From Phycisphaerales bacterium (GTDB lineage: Bacteria; Planctomycetota; Phycisphaerae; UBA1845; UTPLA1): a stretch of DNA of 64,000 bases. The stretch spans positions 1-64,000 of the forward strand of contig JAKSDK010000788.1 in NCBI GenBank assembly GCA_022360095.1. The letters run 5' to 3'. The translations under genes and the position numbers were made by a program. Below the pieces are notes generated by a model, which had not been told where the DNA came from, did not search any database, and saw only the letters and a program-made list of their open reading frames with translations. Shown in pieces: positions 26,952 through 34,600 of this stretch; positions within the stretch are counted from its first letter, which is position 1, and each line of letters begins with the position of its first letter.

Positions 26952-28064
26952 ATGCCGAATCGAGAAAAATCCCGTGACCTGCCGTTGTTTCAAGCCTACC
27001 CGCGTTTGGCCGAGGCGATCCCCCGGCTGCCGCTCGGAAACTGGCCGACGCCGGTGACGCACACGCGACACTTCGCTGAAGAACACGGAATTAAAACGCT
27101 CTATGTCAAGCGAGAAGACCTCAGTCACAGCGAATGCGGCGGCAACAAAGTGCGAGGACTGGAGTTTCTGCTCGCAGAAGCCAAACGCCGACGAACCGAC
27201 ACCATTCTCACTTTCAGTTCGGCCGGCAGCCATCACATTTGCAAGACTGCCTGTCACGCCGACAACCTTGGAATGAATACCATGGCCTTCATCGTAAGGC
27301 AGCCGATTGCCGATTATGTGCGTCGCAATCTTCAAGCAGGACTGTCCCGAGGCGTGATCTATGTCCCCGCGAATTATGTGACGATCCTGCCCAAGCTCGC
27401 ATGGTGCCTGTTGAAGAACAAGATTTCAACCAAACACGAAACGCCGCCTTACATCATTCCACCGGGCGGCACTTCGCCGTTATCGTGCATTGGTCATGTC
27501 AACGCGGCCTTTGAGTTGAAGCGACAAATTGATGCCGGTGTCCTGCCGGAGCCGGACTATCTGTATGGCGCGCTGGGCAGTCTCGGGACCATGGCCGGTC
27601 TGGCGCTGGGGTGCAAGTTGGCCGGCCTAAAGGTGAAACTCATCGGCGTCGTCGTTTCCTATCGTTGGTACTGTACGCCGAACCGCTGGGCAAAACTGGC
27701 CATGCGAACCCTTGACCACATGCAGACCGGCGACACGAATGTGCCGAAGGTCGTCATTGATCCTGCAGAACTCACCGTCATCCGGACGTCACTGGGAAGA
27801 GGATATGCCCACTTCACCGAGTCATCCGCGAACCTCGCTCGACGCTTTTTCGACCTTGAACGAATTCAACTCGACGGAACCTACACGGCCAAGACGTTGC
27901 ACGGAGCCCTGCGTTTCATCGGAGATCGAGCCTTGCACGACAAGGTGCATCTGTTCTGGCATAGCTTTCACGCGATGCCCCCCGCGATTCGAATCGACCT
28001 GAACGCCTTGGAGCCGAATCTCAAACAATACTTCATCGAAGATAAACAACCTTTCGACGATTAA
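26952..28064 (+). CDS. PLP-dependent enzyme of the ACC deaminase / D-cysteine desulfhydrase family
   Basis: The 370-residue protein belongs to fold-type II PLP enzymes (tryptophan synthase beta-like). The Schiff-base Lys is probably Lys66 in SECGGNKVRGLEFLL; SSAGSHH near residue 94 would hold the phosphate or substrate; and GALGSLGTMAGLALGCKL forms the glycine-rich phosphate loop. Family members deaminate or desulfurate small amino acids to 2-oxo acids plus ammonia. The gene follows the shell genes with 28 bases between, so it is likely part of the operon. The N-terminus (about 1-28) has no obvious encapsulation helix. Substrate and whether it enters the shell are unknown. Confidence 0.85.
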   Translation: MPNREKSRDLPLFQAYPRLAEAIPRLPLGNWPTPVTHTRHFAEEHGIKTLYVKREDLSHSECGGNKVRGLEFLLAEAKRRRTDTILTFSSAGSHHICKTACHADNLGMNTMAFIVRQPIADYVRRNLQAGLSRGVIYVPANYVTILPKLAWCLLKNKISTKHETPPYIIPPGGTSPLSCIGHVNAAFELKRQIDAGVLPEPDYLYGALGSLGTMAGLALGCKLAGLKVKLIGVVVSYRWYCTPNRWAKLAMRTLDHMQTGDTNVPKVVIDPAELTVIRTSLGRGYAHFTESSANLARRFFDLERIQLDGTYTAKTLHGALRFIGDRALHDKVHLFWHSFHAMPPAIRIDLNALEPNLKQYFIEDKQPFDD

Positions 28065-28101
28065 TTCTCATGTTACCACCAAAACCTCACGACGGTCCCC
28101 C

Positions 28102-28127
28102 AAAGCCCCGGGCATCCTGCCCGAGGT
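28102..28127 (+). repeat. GC-rich palindromic repeat, copy 3
   Basis: CAAAGCCCCGGGCA (28101-28114) and TGCCCGAGGT (28118-28127) form an imperfect hairpin of the dispersed family. It lies just after the last gene of the microcompartment locus and before a minus-strand gene, so a terminator role is plausible. Confidence 0.65.
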
Positions 28128-28159
28128 CTTTTGCGAGAAATCGTCCCGCGGAAGACCAG

Positions 28160-28531
28160 TCAAAACAAAATATCAACATAATGCCCCACCTCTGGCGCCG
28201 GATTTTGCTTCGGCTCGGGAGGCAGCACTTGCGGTTCATGGGCCGGCCACCGAAACGGCCAAAGACGCAGAACGCGGCCACCGAGCCCAAAGCCCTCCGA
28301 CCGTTCCACGCGTCCTTCGATGTCCTGTCGGGCAATCGCCAACGCACGGAGTTCGACATAATCGACCGGGGTGACGAGGACGTGTCGATGAGGCTGAACC
28401 TCCAACGCCGACGGCCGTCGCCCGATCCGGCAGTTGAAGACAGAGGGAAACCCGCAATGGCGCAGTCGCCAAATCCAGAGATTGTATGGATGATGAACCA
28501 CGCCTGAGATAGGCGCCAACGAAACCCCCAT
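28160..28531 (-). CDS. Hypothetical small protein
   Basis: The reading frame gives 123 residues (start MGVSLAPISGVVHHPY, end PAPEVGHYVDILF) with a central region containing EVQPHRHVLVTPVDYVELRALAIARQ and an Arg/Pro-rich C-terminus. The ATG at 28531 has AAGGGGGGAAG just upstream on the minus strand, the main reason for calling it. No motif is recognised, and an open frame also runs on the opposite strand across the same bases, so this may be spurious. Confidence 0.4.
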   Translation of the reverse strand: MGVSLAPISGVVHHPYNLWIWRLRHCGFPSVFNCRIGRRPSALEVQPHRHVLVTPVDYVELRALAIARQDIEGRVERSEGFGLGGRVLRLWPFRWPAHEPQVLPPEPKQNPAPEVGHYVDILF

Positions 28532-28876
28532 GGCTTCCCCCCTTCGCAACGTAAGGCGAGTATTTTATGACCGTGGAGGCTTGTATTTCAAAAAAGTCTT
28601 TCCCCTCGGACCCCATAACGTGCAAGGGATGTGCCGGTCGCGAAGACAATGGATTTGAGCCGACGCCTTGATCGCTAAGTCAAAGACCGGTAAGCAGTTC
28701 TATCACTGGCCTCCGTCGAGCCCTCAGGGGTCCGGATGTAACAGTTGTTGCATGAAAACATCACGTTAAAGAGGGGCGGACCGTTCGCTGAGGCTCATAA
28801 CTTCTTGCCCAGGGTATGAATAGCACGAGGACGTTTGCTTTGCGCAACAGGACCGTGACGGAAGCCGTTTGATGTC
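28532..28876. other. Intergenic stretch, no gene seen
   Basis: Between a hypothetical minus-strand gene and a minus-strand lipoprotein gene. I see no convincing coding frame, RNA gene or strong hairpin here. Confidence 0.5.
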
Positions 28877-29647
28877 TCAGGGATTCGCCGGCGAATTCAC
28901 CGGTACGGTGATCGTTGTACGAGACGTGACGGGACCAATGGACAGTTGAGTGACTCGCCATGCGCCGTCTACTCTTCGAAGATGGAACTGCAACTCGGCG
29001 CGAATGGGAACGTTGAAGCCCTTGGCCAGAGCCTTGGGTCTGACCAGTTTCAGATAGTCGGGACTGGTCTTGGGCAGGGGATTGCCGGACGAATCCTTCG
29101 TCTCCGTGATTTCCGGCAACGCCTCAATTTCGTTGAGCAGTTTTCGCTCTCTCGGATTCTCGACTTGGATTCGGACGCTGGCGATCTCCTTGCCTCCGCT
29201 CAGGACGCTGATCGTCTCGAGCAGAAAGCCGTCCACATAATGCGCGACCATCGATGCCCACGACTCCACCACCAGCCTGACGGCGGCGTTTTTCGTCACA
29301 TTCTTGGGAATGATGGCAGAGCCCTTTTTCTTCACGCCTTCGTGGATGTGCTCCTGAGCGGCAAGGCTCAGGATCTCGCCCATGGTCTTGTCGTAGTGAT
29401 CCTTCCGATCGGGCGTGCCGAGACCGGATTGCCGCGTACTGTGGAGTTCCTTGAGTGAGGCCAACAGCGTCTTGATGACGTCGTCAGGTGCTGCATCGTC
29501 CGGCAGGGGCGCTTGAACGGCGGCAAACACGACGTCTTCAGAAGAACGATGGCGGCGCTTGTCTTCACAGCCCGGCGTCATCATCAACGCCGACGCCGAT
29601 AGGGCGACGCACCAACCGAGATTGATTTTTCTTGCTTGTTTTGCCAT
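28877..29647 (-). CDS. Putative lipoprotein, function unknown
   Basis: Reading on the minus strand from ATG 29647 (AGGTG upstream) gives 256 residues: signal sequence LGWCVALSASALMMTPGC with lipobox TPGC (Cys at about residue 28), then a mostly polar protein with a possible beta-rich C-terminal domain (IRAELQFHLRRVDGAWRVTQLSIGP). The VDGxWR...L segment recalls domains of DUF4878/NTF2-like lipoproteins, but I would not name it. A longer in-frame upstream start was rejected because it adds about 50 residues before the lipoprotein signal. Divergently transcribed from the proline dehydrogenase fusion gene 150 bases away. Confidence 0.72.
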   Translation of the reverse strand: MAKQARKINLGWCVALSASALMMTPGCEDKRRHRSSEDVVFAAVQAPLPDDAAPDDVIKTLLASLKELHSTRQSGLGTPDRKDHYDKTMGEILSLAAQEHIHEGVKKKGSAIIPKNVTKNAAVRLVVESWASMVAHYVDGFLLETISVLSGGKEIASVRIQVENPRERKLLNEIEALPEITETKDSSGNPLPKTSPDYLKLVRPKALAKGFNVPIRAELQFHLRRVDGAWRVTQLSIGPVTSRTTITVPVNSPANP

Positions 29648-29797
29648 AACACCTGTTGACCATACGAACCCGGTCCCGAAACCCTCGGCGCTCAACCGGA
29701 TTCCAGGAACAAGTCTATGACTTCCGGCATGGTGTCGCAATGCTTGTCGAGCGGACCGTGGACGATTAGACTCTAGCTGTCGGGGAACGGCACTCAC

Positions 29798-32700
29798 ATG
29801 ATCCTGTCGCGCATCAGTCCCTCATCTCTCGAAGTTGCAACCAAGCGGATCGGGCGAGAGATTTTTCAGCGCGCCGAAGCGGCGGCGCCGTCGGTCTTCT
29901 CCAAAGAGTTCTGGCAGCAGTTGGCCATGAACTGGTTGACACGAGACGAAAGCCTAAAGCTGAGATTGTTCCGGTTCATCGAGGTCATGCCCGCATTGCA
30001 GGACCCGGCTGCAATCGCCAGACATCTGGACGAATACTTGAAACCGGGAAAAGACGGCCCATCGGAAAAAAGGTTTTCCGCGTGGCCCGGCTTCTTGCAA
30101 CTTGCGTTAGCCTATCGCCGACACGATTCAGCCTACGCCTCCCTCGTCGCAAACGCGGCCCGATTCGCCTGCACTCAGGGCGCCCGGCAGTTCATCGCCG
30201 GCTCCACGCCGGAGCAGGCGCTCGCGTCTGTACGCAGCATGCGCCGACGACGAATGACTTTCACCCTGGACGTGTTGGGGGAGACGATCATCGCCGACCG
30301 AATCGCCAGGCGAAATCAGGAGCTATACATCAACCTGTTTAAGCACCTGAGCCGTGAAGCTCGAGGTTGGTCCGACGTGCCGATTCTCGACCGGGCACCT
30401 TGGGGACTGCTCCCCAAGGTCAACATCTCACTGAAGCTTTCCGCGATTGTGGTGAAGTTCGACCCGATCGATCCGCACGGGGCGGCCGAAGCGGTGTTGG
30501 ATCGATTAAGACCGATCCTTCGCGTTGCCCGGGACTGCGGCGCTTTCGTCAACATCGACATGGAGCATTACGCCGTCAAGAATCTGACGCTTGACATTTA
30601 TCAACGCGTTCTCATGGAGCCGGAGTTCAAGGATTGGTCCGACTGCGGCATTGTGATCCAGTGCTACATGCCCGATGGCGAATCCGATATCGCGACGCTG
30701 ATGGCATGGGCCCGCAAACGCGGTACGCCGATCACCGTGCGCTTGGTCAAGGGCGCCTATTGGGATTCTGAAACGGCGGACGCCGTGCGCAATGGCTGGC
30801 CCATTCCGCTCTTTACGGAGAAACGGCAATCGGATATCGCCTTCGAATCGGTCGCGAGGAGGATGCTTGAGAATGCAGACATCATCCGCCCGGCATTTGC
30901 CAGCCACAACGTCCGCTCCATCGCATACGTGATTGCCATGGAAGACGCGCTCGGTCTGCCGCCCCGCACCTTGGAACTCCAAATGCTCACCGGCATGGGT
31001 GATCAACTCAAACGCGCGATGGTCGGGATGAAGCAGAGAATTCGCGTGTACGCACCTTTCGGCGACCTCGTGACCGGAATGGCCTACCTGATTCGGCGTC
31101 TGATCGAGAACACTTCGAACGAATCGTTCCTTCGTCAGAGTTTCGGCGAACATCTGCCGGTCACCCGTCTGTTGACGAATCCCGAAAAACTCGACCGAGA
31201 GCCTCCTCTCGGCCCAACGATACCAAAACCCCTTATCCAAGACCCGGACGAGTACAACGAAATGCAGCCCTTCGAAAACGAACCCGATATGGACTTCTCA
31301 CGACCGGAAAACAGGCAAGCCATGCACGACGCCCTGGGAGAGGTCCGCGCCCTGTGCGGACGGAAATATCCGGCAGTCATCAACGAGGTCAACCACGATA
31401 CGCGCGAATGGCGAGATTCAAGGAATCCCTCGAACCCTCGCGAAGTCGTGGGGAAAACGGCCGTCTGCGACCATGCGATCGCGGACCGCGCGGTGGAGGC
31501 GGCGCGAACCGCCCTCGAGGGCTGGTCCCGGAAGTCGCCGGCCGAACGGGCCGATCTGCTCGACAAGGCTGCAGACATCCTCCGCAGACGTCGTTTCGAA
31601 ATCACCGCTTGGATGATCCGGGAGGTTGGCAAAACCTGGCGAGAGGCGCAAGGCGATTTCATGGAGACCGCCGACTATCTTCGATTCTATGCGCATGAAA
31701 TGCGCCGCCTCACGCGGCGCCCGCGACGTCGGGATTATCCCGGTGAAACCAACGAATACCTTTACATGCCGCGCGGTGTTGTGCTCGTCGTCGCGCCCTT
31801 CTGCTTCCCCACGGCCCTTCTCACAGGAATGACGGCCGCGGCGCTCGTCACAGGGAACACGGTCATTATGAAACCCGCAAGCGCCGCCGGCGTCTGTGCC
31901 GCCAAGATGCACGAGATTTTAAGAGAGGCCGGATTGCCAAAAGGCGTACTGAACTATGTCACCGGCCCCGGACACGATGTCGGCGAATACCTCGTCCAGC
32001 ATTCCGGAGTTGATATGATCGCCTTTACGGGCTCACGTGAAGTCGGTTGCCGGATCATCGAAAACGCTCGTCGGCTTCATCCGCAGCGACATTCGTTCAA
32101 GCACGTCGTCGCCGAGATGGGTGGGAAGAACGCCATCATCATCGACGACGATGCCGACATCGATGAGGCCGTGCAGGCGACAATCGCCTCCGCATTCGGT
32201 TACTCCGGGCAGAAGTGCACCGCCTGTTCCCGCATCATTGTCCTGAAATCGGCCTACAAAGCCTATCTGTCCAAGCTTGTCGAGGCCGCCGAGGCCATCC
32301 AGCCCGCCGCCGCCGATCTGCCCGGCACCACCATCGGCCCTCTCATCGATGCAGAGGCTCTTGAGAGAACCCGGCGATATATCGAACACGGTAAGGAGCA
32401 GGCTCGTTGCATACTCGAAGGTCGTCTGGTCCGGGATGAAAACGGCGCTCATTTCATGGCGCCGTCGATCTTCGCCGACGTGCCGCCGGATGCTCGGATT
32501 GCCGTCGAGGAGATCATGGCCCCTGTTCTTGCGGTCATGTGTGCCGAAACCTTCGAACACGCCGTCGAACTCGCCAACAACACGCCCTATGCGCTGACCG
32601 GTGGCGTCTATTCGCGAAGCCCTGCGAACATCGAGACAGCCAAACGCCGGTTGAACGCCGGAATGATCTATGTGAACCGCAAGATTACGCTTTCGCGCGT

Positions 32701-32875
32701 CGACCGCCAGCCCTTTGGAGGATTCAACCTCTCCGGCCTCGGCACCAAAACCGGCGGCCCGGACTACTTGCAACAATTCACGCTGCCGAAAACCGTCTCC
32801 GAAAACACCATGCGTCATGGCTTTTCACCCGCCAACGTCTCCGGCGAGAAACCCCCCAAGGCCGCCACCGTCTAA
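29798..32875 (+). CDS. putA: Bifunctional proline dehydrogenase / L-glutamate gamma-semialdehyde dehydrogenase
   Basis: It converts proline to glutamate through P5C: a flavin-dependent proline dehydrogenase oxidises proline, then an NAD-dependent aldehyde dehydrogenase oxidises the semialdehyde. The 1025-residue protein has a PRODH barrel at about 120-450 (LLPKVNISLKLSAIV, VRLVKGAYWDSE, ASHNVRSIAYV, and near its end GMKQRIRVYAPFGDL) and an ALDH domain at about 515-1005 with cofactor motif FTGSREVGC, catalytic Glu in EMGGKNAII and catalytic Cys in FGYSGQKCTACSRI. The ribbon-helix-helix DNA-binding domain of enterobacterial PutA is absent, so it should be enzymatic only and not self-regulating. 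It is about 1.7 kb beyond the BMC locus. Confidence 0.93.
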   Translation: MILSRISPSSLEVATKRIGREIFQRAEAAAPSVFSKEFWQQLAMNWLTRDESLKLRLFRFIEVMPALQDPAAIARHLDEYLKPGKDGPSEKRFSAWPGFLQLALAYRRHDSAYASLVANAARFACTQGARQFIAGSTPEQALASVRSMRRRRMTFTLDVLGETIIADRIARRNQELYINLFKHLSREARGWSDVPILDRAPWGLLPKVNISLKLSAIVVKFDPIDPHGAAEAVLDRLRPILRVARDCGAFVNIDMEHYAVKNLTLDIYQRVLMEPEFKDWSDCGIVIQCYMPDGESDIATLMAWARKRGTPITVRLVKGAYWDSETADAVRNGWPIPLFTEKRQSDIAFESVARRMLENADIIRPAFASHNVRSIAYVIAMEDALGLPPRTLELQMLTGMGDQLKRAMVGMKQRIRVYAPFGDLVTGMAYLIRRLIENTSNESFLRQSFGEHLPVTRLLTNPEKLDREPPLGPTIPKPLIQDPDEYNEMQPFENEPDMDFSRPENRQAMHDALGEVRALCGRKYPAVINEVNHDTREWRDSRNPSNPREVVGKTAVCDHAIADRAVEAARTALEGWSRKSPAERADLLDKAADILRRRRFEITAWMIREVGKTWREAQGDFMETADYLRFYAHEMRRLTRRPRRRDYPGETNEYLYMPRGVVLVVAPFCFPTALLTGMTAAALVTGNTVIMKPASAAGVCAAKMHEILREAGLPKGVLNYVTGPGHDVGEYLVQHSGVDMIAFTGSREVGCRIIENARRLHPQRHSFKHVVAEMGGKNAIIIDDDADIDEAVQATIASAFGYSGQKCTACSRIIVLKSAYKAYLSKLVEAAEAIQPAAADLPGTTIGPLIDAEALERTRRYIEHGKEQARCILEGRLVRDENGAHFMAPSIFADVPPDARIAVEEIMAPVLAVMCAETFEHAVELANNTPYALTGGVYSRSPANIETAKRRLNAGMIYVNRKITLSRVDRQPFGGFNLSGLGTKTGGPDYLQQFTLPKTVSENTMRHGFSPANVSGEKPPKAATV

Positions 32876-32904
32876 GAGTAGTTTCTTACGCTGTTGCTTA
32901 TCCT

Positions 32905-32932
32905 AAAAGCCCGGGGCATGCCTCCCCCGGGT
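32905..32932 (+). repeat. GC-rich palindromic repeat, copy 4
   Basis: AAAGCCCGGGGCA (32906-32918) and TCCCCCGGGT (32923-32932) match the dispersed family with small changes. It lies about 30 bases after the proline dehydrogenase fusion gene, followed by an A-rich stretch, and could act as a terminator. Confidence 0.65.
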
Positions 32933-33012
32933 CCCCAAAAATACGAAAGCTCAAATAGAACCCCTATTCCTCCCCACATATAATCTTCTTGAATCATCGG
33001 ACTACGTACGCC

Positions 33013-33282
33013 ATGACTCATGTCATCACCCAACGCTGCGTCGGCACGAAGGACACTGCTTGTGTCGCCGTCTGTCCCGTCGATTGCATTCATCCCACGA
33101 GCGACGACCCGGACTTCGAAGACGAAAAAATGCTCTACATAGACCCTGAGACCTGCATCGATTGCGGCCTCTGCATCGACGAGTGCCCCGTCACCGCCAT
33201 CTTTCTCGACGACGAACTTCCCGAAGAATACACGCAGTACGTGCAGATCAACGCCGACTATTTCCAAAAAAAGCGTTCTTGA
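33013..33282 (+). CDS. 7Fe ferredoxin ([3Fe-4S][4Fe-4S])
   Basis: The 89-residue protein begins MTHVITQRCVGTKDTACVAVCP and carries Cys9, Cys17, Cys21, Cys25 and Cys48, Cys51, Cys54, Cys58 (CIDCGLCIDECP). By comparison with Azotobacter-type FdI, Cys9, Cys17 and Cys58 would bind the [3Fe-4S] cluster and Cys21, Cys48, Cys51 and Cys54 the [4Fe-4S] cluster; the free Cys at position 11-12 of that protein is a Thr here. It is a small soluble electron carrier of unknown partner. ATG 33013 is chosen over an earlier in-frame codon because MTHVITQRC is the conserved start. Conserved in many aerobic bacteria. Confidence 0.93.
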   Translation: MTHVITQRCVGTKDTACVAVCPVDCIHPTSDDPDFEDEKMLYIDPETCIDCGLCIDECPVTAIFLDDELPEEYTQYVQINADYFQKKRS

Positions 33283-33300
33283 TCGTGTATCGGGGCCTCG

Positions 33301-33331
33301 AAAAAAGCTCGGGGATCAAGTGTCCGGGTCC
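33301..33331 (+). repeat. Degenerate GC-rich palindromic repeat, copy 5
   Basis: AAAAAAGCTCGGGGATC followed by AAGTGTCCGGGTCCG resembles the family consensus but has decayed arms. It lies between the ferredoxin and dUTPase-like genes. Called only because its flanks match the other copies. Confidence 0.4.
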
Positions 33332-33368
33332 GTGCTTTTTTCTCAGATTCCCGATAAGCTACGAAGCC

Positions 33369-33791
33369 ATGCTTGAGCAACTTTTCCAACACCAGGCCGA
33401 TCTAAACAAGCGAATCGGCTTCGATCCCGAGACATTGCGAAAGAACTTCGACCCGAAGCTCGCGGGCCAATGGCTGAACAACTACATCATGGCCGCCGCC
33501 AGCGAGCTTGAGGAACTGCGTGACTGCATCTATTGGAAGCATTGGTGTGCTGAAGCGAAACAGGGCCGCCGCTTCGAATTGCATGATCTCCAGAATGCCC
33601 GGGTTGAGGTGATTGACCTTCTTTTTTTCTGGATTTCCATGGCACAATGCCTGGGCCTCGACGCCCACGACGTCATGGAACTCTACCGCCAAAAGCTCGC
33701 CGTCAATCATGATCGCCAGGACGCCGACTATTCGATGCAAAACAAGACCGAGGATGACAACAAGGGCATCAACCTAAAGCGCGAAAGCTGA
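33369..33791 (+). CDS. Dimeric all-alpha dUTPase-like (MazG superfamily) protein
   Basis: It probably hydrolyses dUTP/dUDP to dUMP, keeping uracil out of DNA. The 140-residue protein has the metal-binding pair of helices of the family: NNYIMAAASELEELRDCIYWKHW (Glu cluster) and NARVEVIDLLFFWISMAQ (E-x2-D), the pattern of dimeric dUTPases and related MazG-like proteins. ATG 33369 is chosen because MLEQLFQHQADLNKRIGF is the start of the fold; earlier in-frame codons overlap the ferredoxin. Related MazG-type nucleotidases with other substrates cannot be excluded. Confidence 0.82.
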   Translation: MLEQLFQHQADLNKRIGFDPETLRKNFDPKLAGQWLNNYIMAAASELEELRDCIYWKHWCAEAKQGRRFELHDLQNARVEVIDLLFFWISMAQCLGLDAHDVMELYRQKLAVNHDRQDADYSMQNKTEDDNKGINLKRES

Positions 33792-33984
33792 CCGTTGTTT
33801 CGAGTTGCTCGATTCGGCTCAGCGTACCGTTCGGCGTTTTCGATTCACCTTGGCTTGCCCGTTTGGCGGATTTTTTGTCCGCTCAACTCCTATCCCCCAA
33901 AAGACATCCTTTTTTGTTCCGAACTTGGCACAAAAAAATATTTGCTCCTCACGGCATGGCTCCCTAAGAACAAGTAAATGTCCA

Positions 33985-34056
33985 ATGCGACCCCGCTCGC
34001 ACCGACCCATGCGAGCCGGGTCGTACCGACCGATGCGAGCCGGGTCGTACCGACCC
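33985..34056 (+). repeat. Three tandem 24-bp repeats upstream of a small gene
   Basis: Units begin at 33985 (diverged), 34009 and 34033, each starting ATGCGAGCCGGGTCGTACCG. The core GAGCCGGG-CGT-CCG recurs, also at a 24-base period, inside the downstream gene (34460-34555). The array lies just before the ribosome-binding site of that gene. No coding frame with a start is supported here. Confidence 0.85.
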
Positions 34057-34081
34057 GGTTCCCTGAACAAGGAGTCTCCCC

Positions 34082-34600
34082 ATGACCACCGCGTCCCACG
34101 AAAAAAGCCGAACCCTTCGCCGGACTCTGGAACACACGGCCCTCGAACAGCTCATCGAGGCGTTCCACAACGAGGAGATCGATGCCGCCCGGATATGCAA
34201 ACTGTTCCAGGCCTTTTGCGAATTCAGGAAGCACGACGTAGCCGAAGACAAAAACAAGGCGTCGGTCCAGGTTGCTCGTTTGCGCCATGCGAATACAAAG
34301 GGTCGCAAGCCCTCCGCCGCCGATGGTGACGAATCGCTGACGGCGCCCTATGGCAGGAAGCCCACAGGCGAGCCTTACACTCGGTCGGATTTCCTCCACG
34401 CGATCCGAAAGACCGTCCGGGATCTCTACGGCCTCGATTTCGATCCAACGGAACCCAAGAGCGAGCCGCCCCGCGCCGCCCAAAGCGAGCCGGCCCGTGC
34501 CGGTCAAAGCGAGCCGGGCCGTGCCGGTCAAAGTGAGCCGGGCCGTGCCGGCCCGGTCTTTACATCCCCCCTCACAAAACCCGACACCAGACCGCCTTAA
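34082..34600 (+). CDS. Hypothetical protein with SEP(G/A)RAGQ repeat tail
   Basis: The 172-residue protein starts MTTASHEKSRTLRRTLEHTA and has a helical N-terminal half (about 10-70) with several Arg/Lys-rich segments. A linker follows with the segment TRSDFLHAIRKTVRDLYGLDF, then four eight-residue repeats at 127-158 (SEPPRAAQ, SEPARAGQ, SEPGRAGQ, SEPGRAGP). AAGGAG lies about ten bases before the ATG. Its last codons overlap the convergent methyltransferase gene by 29 bases. The repeat tail is encoded by DNA of the same repeat family as the array upstream. I do not recognise a family; a DNA- or RNA-binding role would be a guess. Confidence 0.7.
   Translation: MTTASHEKSRTLRRTLEHTALEQLIEAFHNEEIDAARICKLFQAFCEFRKHDVAEDKNKASVQVARLRHANTKGRKPSAADGDESLTAPYGRKPTGEPYTRSDFLHAIRKTVRDLYGLDFDPTEPKSEPPRAAQSEPARAGQSEPGRAGQSEPGRAGPVFTSPLTKPDTRPP
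34460..34555 (+). repeat. Four 24-bp coding repeats in the C-terminus of the 34082 gene
   Basis: Units at 34460, 34484, 34508 and 34532 each begin AGCGAGCCG (AGTGAGCCG in the last) and encode the SEPGRAGQ octapeptides. They share about 14 of 24 positions with the upstream array (33985-34056), including the GAGCCGGG and CCG blocks. Confidence 0.85.

Noticed and set aside
28070..28507. Plus-strand frame of 145 codons overlapping the hypothetical 28160-28531 gene
   Set aside because: It begins within a palindromic repeat, has an Arg/Pro-rich composition and no ribosome-binding site; the minus-strand frame has better support.
33795..33977. 60-codon plus-strand frame after the dUTPase-like gene
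   Set aside because: No ribosome site, no family pattern, low-complexity repeats follow; treated as non-coding.
33985..34056. Could the 24-bp repeats be a CRISPR array
   Set aside because: The units are directly adjacent with no unique spacers and no cas genes in the window.
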